Positions 40,829 to 47,968 of a stretch of DNA of 64,000 nt are shown one piece after another (positions within the stretch are counted from its first letter, which is position 1; each line of letters opens with the position of its first letter). Origin of the DNA: Robiginitomaculum sp. GTDB taxonomy: Bacteria; Pseudomonadota; Alphaproteobacteria; Caulobacterales; Maricaulaceae. The notes under the pieces were generated by a model. The model did not search any database and had not been told where the DNA came from. It was given only the letters and a program-made list of their open reading frames with translations. The stretch is from contig JAJFFQ010000023.1 in assembly GCA_021776565.1 (NCBI GenBank), forward strand, positions 1-64,000. The letters are read 5' to 3'. The translations under genes were made by a program, and so were the position numbers.

Positions 40829-41488
40829 ATGCAGTTTTTTCTTGATACCGCCGATGTGGACGAGATCCGTGAACTTGTTGCGACCGGATTGATAGACGGC
40901 GTGACCACCAATCCGTCACTGATCGCCAAGTCCGGGCGCGATCTGGTGCAAACCATAAAGGAAATCTGCACCCTGACTACCGGCCCGGTCAGCGCCGAAG
41001 TAACCGCCAGTGATGCTGCAGGAATGGTCGCCGAAGGTGAATTTTTACGCAACATTGCCGATAATGTCTGTGTGAAAGTTCCTCTGACCTGGGAGGGATT
41101 GAAAGCCACCCATGAGTTGAGCAGCAAGGGCCACCCGGTCAATGTCACCCTGTGCTTTAGTGCCAATCAGGCGCTGTTGGCGGCCAAGGCCGGGGCCACA
41201 TATATATCGCCCTTTATTGGTCGCATTGATGATACCGGTGCCAATGGCATGGAACTGATCGGCGAAATTCGCAGCATTTATGACAATTACCCTGAACTGG
41301 ACACACAAATTCTGGCCGCCTCCATCCGTAGTGTGCTGCATGTCAAGGAATCGGCGCTTTTAGGCGCTGATGTAGCCACCATTCCCGCCAAAGTGCTAAA
41401 AGCACTGGTGCAACATCCGTTGACCGACAAAGGCCTGGCCGCGTTTATGGCTGACTGGGCAAGCACAGGCCAGAGCATATTAAAATGA
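40829..41488 (+). CDS. Transaldolase-like protein, TalC/fructose-6-phosphate aldolase type
   Basis: 219 residues, the short (subfamily 3) transaldolase. It opens [20 protein letters not shown] and [15 protein letters not shown]. The Schiff-base lysine lies in [14 protein letters not shown], and [20 protein letters not shown] and the SIRSVLHV segment follow. In the pentose phosphate pathway such proteins act as transaldolases; a few are fructose-6-phosphate aldolases, and the sequence alone does not separate them with certainty. It starts the talC-DUF484-xerC run; the next gene overlaps by 4 bp. Confidence 0.92.
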   Translation: MQFFLDTADVDEIRELVATGLIDGVTTNPSLIAKSGRDLVQTIKEICTLTTGPVSAEVTASDAAGMVAEGEFLRNIADNVCVKVPLTWEGLKATHELSSKGHPVNVTLCFSANQALLAAKAGATYISPFIGRIDDTGANGMELIGEIRSIYDNYPELDTQILAASIRSVLHVKESALLGADVATIPAKVLKALVQHPLTDKGLAAFMADWASTGQSILK

Positions 41489-42048
41489 GCGATAATTCAG
41501 GGGCCGCCATTATCAACTTTGCCCCGGCTGCAAAATTACAGCTGGAAGGCAAGGTGCGACGCCTGACCATGGAACGTGACGCGCTGATACAAACCATGCG
41601 TACCAACCATGCCAGCACCGCGCAAATTCATGGTGCTGCTCTGGCACTGGTCGATGCCCGCGATCTGAACATGCTGGATCAACGTCTGGCCGGTCATGTG
41701 CGTCGCTCTCTTGGTGCCGATGTCTTGCGGGTGCTGGTGGAGGGCTTGCAACCGCCGCCGGATACCAAGGCCATACTGGGCGCCCCCAAGGGGCTGGTGG
41801 TGCGCGTTATGGGTAGCCATGCGGAACGCCTGGGGCCGTGCCAGCAACACGCCCGGGATATTTTTGGTCAGAAAAGCGACGCTCTGGCGTCCGAGTTGCT
41901 TTTGCGGCTTAGTGTGCATGGTCGTGAAGGCATGTTTGCACTGGGCAGTCGTGATCGGCTGACCTTCAAACCGGATCAGGGCACCGATCTGGCAGCCTTT
42001 CTTGCCCGCGTTGTTGAGCGGCTGGTGGCGGCATGGGCACCGGTCTGA
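41485..42048 (+). CDS. DUF484 family protein
   Basis: 187 residues. A short N-terminal coiled stretch ([20 protein letters not shown]) is followed by a GAF-like domain, ending in the [20 protein letters not shown] and [20 protein letters not shown] segments typical of DUF484. In gammaproteobacteria DUF484 (YigA) lies directly before xerC, and the same order holds here with overlaps on both sides (4 bp with talC, 16 bp with xerC). A functional tie to XerC has been suggested by context only. Confidence 0.88.
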   Translation: MSDNSGAAIINFAPAAKLQLEGKVRRLTMERDALIQTMRTNHASTAQIHGAALALVDARDLNMLDQRLAGHVRRSLGADVLRVLVEGLQPPPDTKAILGAPKGLVVRVMGSHAERLGPCQQHARDIFGQKSDALASELLLRLSVHGREGMFALGSRDRLTFKPDQGTDLAAFLARVVERLVAAWAPV

Positions 42049-42980
42049 AAACCCCTGCCCATGAGGCACTGGTCATTTTTATCGAGCATTTGCGCGCTGA
42101 ACGACGCCTGAGTCAAAATACATTATCTGCCTATGAGCGTGACCTGGACGCCTTTTTTGCGCATTTGCGCGATTACCGGGGCGAAAGGGTTGACCTGTTC
42201 CTGCTGAAAAATCTAAGCGCCCAGGAATTTCGCAGCTATCTGGCCGCGCGGCGCCGGGGTGATACACCGCTCTGCTCACGTTCACTGGCCCGGGCGCTCT
42301 CCTCCATTCGCAGTTTTTACCACTATGCAGAGCGGCGTTGGGACATCAAAAACGATCAGCTTTCGCTGATCGAAGGACCAAAGCTGGCCCGTACCACCCC
42401 AAGGCCATTGTCCACACAAGCGGCAAGGGAGGTGCTGAGCGAAAGCGCCAGACCCGCTGCGGGGGTTGCGCCATGGATTGTGGCCCGGGATAGCGCCCTG
42501 CTGACCCTTCTTTACGGGGCCGGACTTCGCATTGCCGAGGCGCTGGCGCTCACCGGTGCCGAATTACCATTGGGCGAGGTTTTGCGCATTATTGGCAAAG
42601 GTAATAAAACCCGCCTTGTTCCCTTATTGCCCGCAGCAAGAGAGGCCGTTGAAGTTTATGTGCAAACCTGCCCATTTCCAATGACCCCCGACGGGGCAAT
42701 TTTTCGAGGCGCGCGCGGCGGGGCCATGGGGGCACGAGCCGCACAAAAACTGATGCAATCCATACGCGCAAAATTGGGTTTGCCAGCCAGTGCAACACCC
42801 CATGCCCTGCGCCATTCATTTGCCACACATTTGCTGGCAGGCGGTGGGGATTTGCGCGCGTTACAAGAACTTCTTGGTCATGAGAGCCTGTCCTCAACAC
42901 AGATTTATGCAGATGTGGATGCAGCATCGCTTTTGCGCATTTATGACAAAGCGCACCCCAAAGGAAACCGGCCCCGATAA
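42033..42980 (+). CDS. xerC: Tyrosine recombinase XerC
   Basis: 315 residues. The N-terminal SAM-like core-binding domain (about 10-110; LSQNTLSAYERDLDAFFAHL) precedes the catalytic domain with arginine in LLYGAGLRIAEALAL, the lysine in IGKGNKTRLVPL, HALRHSFATHLLAGG, the second histidine in LLGHESLSSTQIYADV and the tyrosine nucleophile within it. It resolves chromosome dimers at dif together with XerD. XerC rather than XerD is chosen because of the DUF484 neighbour. It overlaps the preceding gene by 16 bp. Confidence 0.9.
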   Translation: MGTGLKTPAHEALVIFIEHLRAERRLSQNTLSAYERDLDAFFAHLRDYRGERVDLFLLKNLSAQEFRSYLAARRRGDTPLCSRSLARALSSIRSFYHYAERRWDIKNDQLSLIEGPKLARTTPRPLSTQAAREVLSESARPAAGVAPWIVARDSALLTLLYGAGLRIAEALALTGAELPLGEVLRIIGKGNKTRLVPLLPAAREAVEVYVQTCPFPMTPDGAIFRGARGGAMGARAAQKLMQSIRAKLGLPASATPHALRHSFATHLLAGGGDLRALQELLGHESLSSTQIYADVDAASLLRIYDKAHPKGNRPR

Positions 42981-43049
42981 AACTGAAGTTTGTGCTATTG
43001 TTCATGCGTCTAAAGTGGTATTTTAACAAGCTGTATAATACAGGGCGAA

Positions 43050-43805
43050 ATGACGACCATGCCTGACTCCAGCGCAATTGAAGCGTATTTCCCATATTTT
43101 ACCGGCATACATGGTGCCGCCAATATGGATGAACTGGTGAGCTGTTTTGATGCGCTGGTCAAAGCTGTTGGCATGGAGTTATTTTGCCTTTACGAGCTGG
43201 AATCAGTTGGTACAAATTGGCGAAAACAACTGGTAATCGGCACATTCTCTGCCACTTTTTTGGAGGCATTTTGGCGCGATCGCCGCACATTCGATTCCTC
43301 CATAATCCGCTATACCAAGATACACGGCCAGCCTTTCACCGCAGGTGATGTTGTAAGTGATTATGAGAAGTTGACCCCAAAGGAGCGCAAATCCCTGGAA
43401 AAGGCTGCCAAATCCGGCATGACAGACGGTATTGTCTTTCCACTAAAGGGTCGTGTTGATCGCGTTGCCGGTGTTACCCTGACCGGGGATACAAAGCTGC
43501 TGGATGCAGACCTGATCTGGGTGCTTTCGTGTTTGAGCGTTGGTCTTTATCAACGTGCCTGCGCTTTGGACAATCGCCCCAAGCCAGAGTTTAACCATAA
43601 TAGCACCGGTTTTCTGACTGAACGCGAGCGTGAATGTCTGACCTGGGTGGCCATAGGCAAGACCGACAAGCAAGTTGCCGACACGTTGGGGATCACTGAA
43701 CGCACCGTAAAGTTTCATATCATCAATGCAAAAACAAAACTTAACGCCAAAACGCGTCTGCAAGCCGTCATTACCGCCCTGAATAATGTAGAAATACTAA
43801 TTTGA
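43050..43805 (+). CDS. LuxR-type transcriptional regulator (solo, autoinducer-binding-like N-terminus)
   Basis: 251 residues. The N-terminal part (about 15-170) has the fold pattern of autoinducer-binding domains. The C-terminal GerE/LuxR helix-turn-helix is clear: FLTERERECLTWVAIGKTDK and LGITERTVKFHIINAKTKL. No luxI-type synthase is in the window. In the ligand pocket the D of the D-P pair appears kept (TFDSSI), but the proline is serine, and the tryptophan expected in a PFxW segment is missing (GQPFTAGD). The usual acyl-homoserine-lactone contacts are thus incomplete. Another ligand, or none, is likely; alignment by eye is rough. Confidence 0.88.
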   Translation: MTTMPDSSAIEAYFPYFTGIHGAANMDELVSCFDALVKAVGMELFCLYELESVGTNWRKQLVIGTFSATFLEAFWRDRRTFDSSIIRYTKIHGQPFTAGDVVSDYEKLTPKERKSLEKAAKSGMTDGIVFPLKGRVDRVAGVTLTGDTKLLDADLIWVLSCLSVGLYQRACALDNRPKPEFNHNSTGFLTERERECLTWVAIGKTDKQVADTLGITERTVKFHIINAKTKLNAKTRLQAVITALNNVEILI

Positions 43806-43830
43806 AGATATAATTACTGACGCTATGCTT

Positions 43831-43862
43831 CGAGGCCCGCAAGAGCGGGCGCCTCAGCATGA
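43831..43862. repeat. REP-type palindrome
   Basis: GAGGCCCGC-AAGA-GCGGGCGCCTC forms a stem with a 2-base bulge, followed by AGCATGAGG. This is a familiar dispersed intergenic sequence of alphaproteobacteria and may serve as terminator of the LuxR gene, which ends about 25 bp before. Confidence 0.65.
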
Positions 43863-43889
43863 GGTAAGTGATACAATCTATTCCACCCT

Positions 43890-43910
43890 CATCCTGAGCC
43901 TGTCGAAGGA
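43890..43910. repeat. Dispersed CTCATCCTGAGCCTGTCGAAGG-type repeat
   Basis: The stretch CATCCTGAGCCTGTCGAAGG is one of the most common short intergenic repeats in alphaproteobacterial genomes. Its function is unknown. Confidence 0.6.
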
Positions 43911-43959
43911 GAGGGAAAAAACCGGAGATAACCAACCGCTTATCCCCGCATCCATGCTC

Positions 43960-44078
43960 AAGGGTCACTTCAGGGTCACAGCCTGCCCCTCGGGCACCCT
44001 TCATGTGACCCTTGACTGACCCTTATGGTGGCTAATTTGTCCCTTAAACGATACTCAAATGACCCTTATTGTCCCTTA
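43960..44078. repeat. Helically phased array of TG(A/T)CCCTTA repeats
   Basis: Forward copies start at 44006 (TGACCCTTG), 44017 (TGACCCTTA), 44038 (TGTCCCTTA), 44060 (TGACCCTTA) and 44070 (TGTCCCTTA). Their spacings are 11, 21, 22 and 10 bp, i.e. near whole turns of the DNA helix. Two reverse copies (AAGGGTCA at 43960, CAGGGTCA at 43971) are 11 bp apart. Such phasing is expected of cooperative protein binding on one face of the DNA, as at arm-type integrase sites or iterons. It lies between two converging genes, so a promoter operator is unlikely. Confidence 0.75.
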
Positions 44079-44173
44079 TTTACTGGTGCTATCGCGACGG
44101 TAAACCTCGCTATATGAGCACGCTTTATCCCCACCCGCTTAAAACCAGATATAATCGTGCAATTTGGAAAATT

Positions 44174-45478
44174 TCAGGCATCCCGGTCATGGGCCAGTTT
44201 ACCGGCGACATAGGTACGGCGAACGGCGCGATCATCACCCAGGATCATCAATGCAAACAGCATCTCCTCAAACGTGCTTGCTTTGCCAAGGCGGCGCGTC
44301 ATCAAGGGGGTGGCGGCCAGATCAAGCACCAGAAAGTCTGCTTCCTTGCCGACAGTGAAATTGCCGACATGCTTGTCAATATGCAACGCCCGGGCGCCGC
44401 CCAAAGTAGCCATATAAAAGGCATCATACGGCGACAGGCTTTGTGCACGCATTTGCGCGACCTTATAGCCCTCATTCATGGTGGCAAAGCTGCTCAATGA
44501 TGTCCCGGCACCAACATCGCTGCCAAAACCAATGGTCATGCCCGCCTGTTGAGCGGCTGACATGTCAAACAGACCACTGCCCAAAAACAGGTTGGAGGTC
44601 GGGCAAAAGGCAATTGCGGCGTTGGCTTTTGCAAGGTCGTTTCGCTCGTCATCAGACAAGTGCACACAATGGGCAAATACCGAGCGGTCGGTGAGCAAGC
44701 CAGCGCGTTTGTAGACATCAAGATAATCGCGGGCCTCGGGAAATAACGCGCCAGCGCGGGCAATTTCCTGCTGGTTTTCACATAAATGCGTGTGCAGCAA
44801 AACATCCGGGTTTTCTTTTAGCAAACGCCCGGCAAGCTCAAGTTGTTCAGGGCTGGAGGTCAGGGCAAAACGCGGGGTCACCGCATAGCCGAGGCGGCCC
44901 TTGCCTCGCCATTTCCCGATCAGGGATTTACTGTCCTCATAACTTGATTGTGCGGTATCCATCAGTTCTGGTGGAGCGTGAGTATCCATCATCACCTTGC
45001 CAGAGATGAGACGCATATTTCGTTTCAAAGCCTTACCAAATAATGCATCTACGGTGTGAGCATAGGTGGTTGCAAACACCAGTGCCGATGTGGTGCCATT
45101 ACGCAGCAGTTCATCAAGAAAAAACGAGGCCGTGTCTTTGGCCCTGTCTTTGAAATTCATCAAGCCGATCTCGGCAGGAAACGCATAACGATCCAGCCAG
45201 TGCAATAAATGTTCCCCATAACCGCCAATAATATCCACTTGCGGGTAATGCACATGGGCATCGACAAAACCCGGCACAATCAGGCTGTCGGGAAGGTGTT
45301 GAACATTAAGCCCCCTGGTCATGTCGGCAAGGGCTTCGGGGGTATCAACGGCGAGAATGTGGCCATCCTCGATGACCAGTATCCCATCATCATAAACCAT
45401 GATGGTACCCGGTTCATCTGAATGGGCCGGATCACCGTTAAAGTGCAGAATTTTACTGCGCCATGCGGTGATGCTCAT
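44174..45478 (-). CDS. guaD: Guanine deaminase
   Basis: 434 residues, amidohydrolase superfamily. Metal ligands are in PGFVDAHVHYPQ, LLHTHLCENQQE, VFAHCVHLSD and GFGSDVGAGTS; SNLFLGSGLF and the ALHIDKHVGNFTVGKEADFL C-terminal signature are typical of guanine deaminases. It converts guanine to xanthine and ammonia, feeding the xanthine dehydrogenase encoded just upstream. Its start overlaps the allA stop (ATGA), and it is the last gene of the minus-strand purine operon. Confidence 0.95.
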   Translation of the reverse strand: MSITAWRSKILHFNGDPAHSDEPGTIMVYDDGILVIEDGHILAVDTPEALADMTRGLNVQHLPDSLIVPGFVDAHVHYPQVDIIGGYGEHLLHWLDRYAFPAEIGLMNFKDRAKDTASFFLDELLRNGTTSALVFATTYAHTVDALFGKALKRNMRLISGKVMMDTHAPPELMDTAQSSYEDSKSLIGKWRGKGRLGYAVTPRFALTSSPEQLELAGRLLKENPDVLLHTHLCENQQEIARAGALFPEARDYLDVYKRAGLLTDRSVFAHCVHLSDDERNDLAKANAAIAFCPTSNLFLGSGLFDMSAAQQAGMTIGFGSDVGAGTSLSSFATMNEGYKVAQMRAQSLSPYDAFYMATLGGARALHIDKHVGNFTVGKEADFLVLDLAATPLMTRRLGKASTFEEMLFALMILGDDRAVRRTYVAGKLAHDRDA

Positions 45479-45978
45479 GAGACAAACTCCACCTTGATGT
45501 GGGGTTGCAAACGCACTTCGTCGCAGTTTTTACCGGGGCCATTGCGATCGATCACCAAAAAATCGCTGACCTCATGGAGCGCCAGCAAATAATGGTGCCA
45601 GACCCCGGCATGGTAATTCACCCCCTGATCCGGGCTGGCAATAAAGGCGCGTATGGCAGAAACATCAAAGTCTCCTTTGGGGGCGACAATGACCAGATAT
45701 GGGTGAGTGCCCAATGGATAAAACGCCTGGCTGGATAAGCGGTGGCGCTCCATCACCTCCACTTTGATGGGGATGGGCAGCGGCGTTGAACGAAATATGC
45801 TGATCCCGGCGCGGCCATTTTCGGCGCTCAGATCAAGCCTTGCCGGGGTCTCATGACGCTGGGTATGGCCGTAATTTATGATCCGGGGTGCCCCGGCACT
45901 GGTCACAGAAATGATATCGCCGAAGGGAGCAAAGCCTTGTGCATCAAGAGACGTAGCGATGAGCGTGTTGTGGGTCAT
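45475..45978 (-). CDS. allA: Ureidoglycolate lyase
   Basis: 167 residues from the ATG at 45978, which overlaps the puuD stop as ATGA; the frame extends six codons upstream without need. The cupin-type AllA features are FAPFGDIISV near the N-terminus, STPLPIPIKVEVMERHRLSS, FYPLGTHPYLVIVAP, and GVNYHAGVWHHYLLAL. The enzyme splits ureidoglycolate into glyoxylate and urea. In the operon it provides the last step for the allantoicase made from the divergent operon. Confidence 0.94.
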   Translation of the reverse strand: MTHNTLIATSLDAQGFAPFGDIISVTSAGAPRIINYGHTQRHETPARLDLSAENGRAGISIFRSTPLPIPIKVEVMERHRLSSQAFYPLGTHPYLVIVAPKGDFDVSAIRAFIASPDQGVNYHAGVWHHYLLALHEVSDFLVIDRNGPGKNCDEVRLQPHIKVEFVS

Positions 45979-47165
45979 TTCTGCGCGTTTACCCATTGAC
46001 CAATAAGGTCACGTTCAGCTTCGGTCATTTGGGTTTCATTGCCAAGCGGCATGATTTTGGCAATCACAACCTGATCGTAAATCCGCGCTGCACTGGCCTT
46101 GATGTCGGCATCATCGATCAGGCTAAGGCCTGCAGGCGGCGCATCAAAACCGTCATAAGCCGGATTGGGCGCATGGCAGATGGTGCAATGAGTGTCCATC
46201 AGGGTTTTGATATTTGCGAACGGCACATCGCCTGTATCACCAGTTTTACGAAAGCCGTTTTGACTGGCCGAGGCAAACATCATGGTGGCGATAAAGATGA
46301 TGGCCCCGATAACGAGATAAGAATAACGCTCGTCATCTTTATGGCGACGATTGAAAAAATGGCGAATGACCATACTGCTTAACCCAAAACCGGCCAGCAA
46401 AACCCAGTTATAGGGATTACCAAAAAGCAGGGGGTAATGGTTGCTAAACATAATCAGCACCACCGGCAAGGTCATGTAATTATTATGCAAACTGCGTTGT
46501 TTTGCCTGGATACCCAATGCCGGGTCGGGGGCTTGCCCGGCCAGCATGGCGGCCACCACTTTGCGCTGATTGGGGATGATGACCATAAACACATTGGCGG
46601 CCATGGCGGTGCCCACAAGCGTACCCATGTGCATCATTGCACCGCGCCCTGAAAACACCTCGTTCAACCCCCAGGCAAAACCAACAAGCACAACAAACCA
46701 TATGCTGCCCAATACAGCATCGTTTTTGCGTAAACGCGAGCGGCACAGGCCATCATAAATCAGCCAGCCTGCAACCAGCACCAAAAGCCCCAGGCCACTG
46801 GCCTGAAGATTGGTCATATCCAGCTTGGCACGATCAACAAGATAAAGGTCGGCGCTAAAATAATACATCAAAACCAATAGCGCAAAGCCCGAAATCCAGG
46901 TGACATAGGCCTCCCATTTGAACCAGTGCAGATCGTCCGGCATTTGATCCGGGGCCACCAGGTATTTTTTCTTATGGTAAAACCCGCCGCCATGAACCGC
47001 CCATAGTGCGCCGCCCACGGCCTTGTCTTTTTCGCCTTTTTCAGGACGCAAGGAATTATCCAGCCAGATAAAATAAAAGCTGGAGCCTATCCAGGCGATA
47101 CCGGCGATCACATGCAACCAGCGTATGGCCATATTGAGCCAGGGGGTGATGTCGAAATCTATCAT
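45975..47165 (-). CDS. puuD: Membrane urate hydroxylase PuuD with cytochrome c domain
   Basis: 396 residues. Eight or so membrane helices (ITPWLNMAIRWLHVIAGIAW, the GGGFYHKKKYLVAPDQMPDD loop, WEAYVTWISGFALLVLMYYF) are followed by a C-terminal c-type cytochrome domain with the haem motif CTICH (about residue 330) and a distal methionine candidate in KIMPLGNETQM. PuuD oxidises urate to 5-hydroxyisourate, passing electrons through the fused cytochrome to the respiratory chain rather than to oxygen, unlike uricase. It overlaps xdhC and allA by 4 bp each. Confidence 0.95.
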   Translation of the reverse strand: MIDFDITPWLNMAIRWLHVIAGIAWIGSSFYFIWLDNSLRPEKGEKDKAVGGALWAVHGGGFYHKKKYLVAPDQMPDDLHWFKWEAYVTWISGFALLVLMYYFSADLYLVDRAKLDMTNLQASGLGLLVLVAGWLIYDGLCRSRLRKNDAVLGSIWFVVLVGFAWGLNEVFSGRGAMMHMGTLVGTAMAANVFMVIIPNQRKVVAAMLAGQAPDPALGIQAKQRSLHNNYMTLPVVLIMFSNHYPLLFGNPYNWVLLAGFGLSSMVIRHFFNRRHKDDERYSYLVIGAIIFIATMMFASASQNGFRKTGDTGDVPFANIKTLMDTHCTICHAPNPAYDGFDAPPAGLSLIDDADIKASAARIYDQVVIAKIMPLGNETQMTEAERDLIGQWVNAQK

Positions 47166-47968
47166 CGTTTGTCTTTCAGGCCAAGAAGTTGCGCCGCAAT
47201 GGCAATGGCAATGGCTTGGGGTGCTTTACCAGAAATCCCGTTAAGGCCAATGGGGCAGGTCAGGCGCTGCAACACGGTATCGCTTATACCTGTGCGGGCC
47301 AGACGTTGCACAAACCGCGCACGCTTGGTTTTGGAACCAATCAGCCCGGCAAAGCGAAATGCATTTCGTTCCAACACGGTACGGATGATCTCATAATCCA
47401 GGTCATGATCGTGAGTCATTACCAAAAACACAGTGTTCTTGGGAGCGTCGTTAACGACGCTGACCGGGTGATCTGTATATTTGATGCGCACGCCGTCTCG
47501 CACAGGCTCTACAAAGCTTTGCGGGCGATTATCCACCCAGGTGATGGCAAAGGGCAGGCCGGTCAACACATGCACCAGAGCGCGACCAACATGCCCGCCA
47601 CCAAACAGATAAAGCGGTGCAGCAGGTATCGCACTCTCGATCAGTTTTTGACGTATTGCCTCAGGTTCACCGACCAGGTTTTCATACACCAGCTTTACCT
47701 GACCACCGCAACATTGACCAAGATCAGGGCCAAGAATAACCGTTTCTTCAAGAGACTTAGCGCCGTTCCCTAACAGCGTGCGAGCGCGCTTGGTCGCCTC
47801 ATACTCCAGCACCCCGCCGCCAATGGTGCCATACTGACGTGTTGCGGTTACCAGCATTTGTGTACCTGCATCGCGCGGGGTTGAGCCGCGCACAGTGCCA
47901 ATGCTGACCAGAACTGCGCCCTGCCCAGCATCCAGGGATTTCAGTGCATGTGCGTGCCAGGCGCTCAT
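47162..47968 (-). CDS. xdhC: Xanthine dehydrogenase accessory protein XdhC
   Basis: 268 residues. The N-terminal XdhC/CoxI segment has GQGAVLVSIGTVRGSTPRDA and GGVLEYEATKRA. The Rossmann-like C-terminal part has YLFGGGHVGRALVHVLTGLP, WVDNRPQ and FAGLIGSKTKRARFVQRL. XdhC binds the molybdenum cofactor, aids its sulfuration and inserts it into XdhB. Start and stop both overlap neighbours (ATGA type). Confidence 0.95.
   Translation of the reverse strand: MSAWHAHALKSLDAGQGAVLVSIGTVRGSTPRDAGTQMLVTATRQYGTIGGGVLEYEATKRARTLLGNGAKSLEETVILGPDLGQCCGGQVKLVYENLVGEPEAIRQKLIESAIPAAPLYLFGGGHVGRALVHVLTGLPFAITWVDNRPQSFVEPVRDGVRIKYTDHPVSVVNDAPKNTVFLVMTHDHDLDYEIIRTVLERNAFRFAGLIGSKTKRARFVQRLARTGISDTVLQRLTCPIGLNGISGKAPQAIAIAIAAQLLGLKDKR

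Larger units (their letters stand above)
43806..44173. other. Convergent intergenic region with repeats, no gene
   Basis: 368 bp between the LuxR gene and the end of guaD, both pointing inward. It contains a REP-type palindrome, a CCTGAGCCTGTCGAAGGA repeat and a phased array of short repeats (separate entries). Short frames here (43825-44019 and 44069 onward) run through repeat DNA or antisense to guaD and are not credible genes. Confidence 0.8.

Noticed and set aside
43825-44019. 64-codon frame after the LuxR gene
   Set aside because: Made of REP-type and dispersed repeat DNA; no ribosome binding site.
43960-44078. CRISPR-like reading of the short repeat array
   Set aside because: Repeats are only 9 bp with 1-13 bp gaps and occur in both orientations; no cas gene is present.
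44069-44500. 143-codon plus-strand frame over the end of guaD
   Set aside because: Mostly antisense to guaD; its start lies in the phased repeat array.
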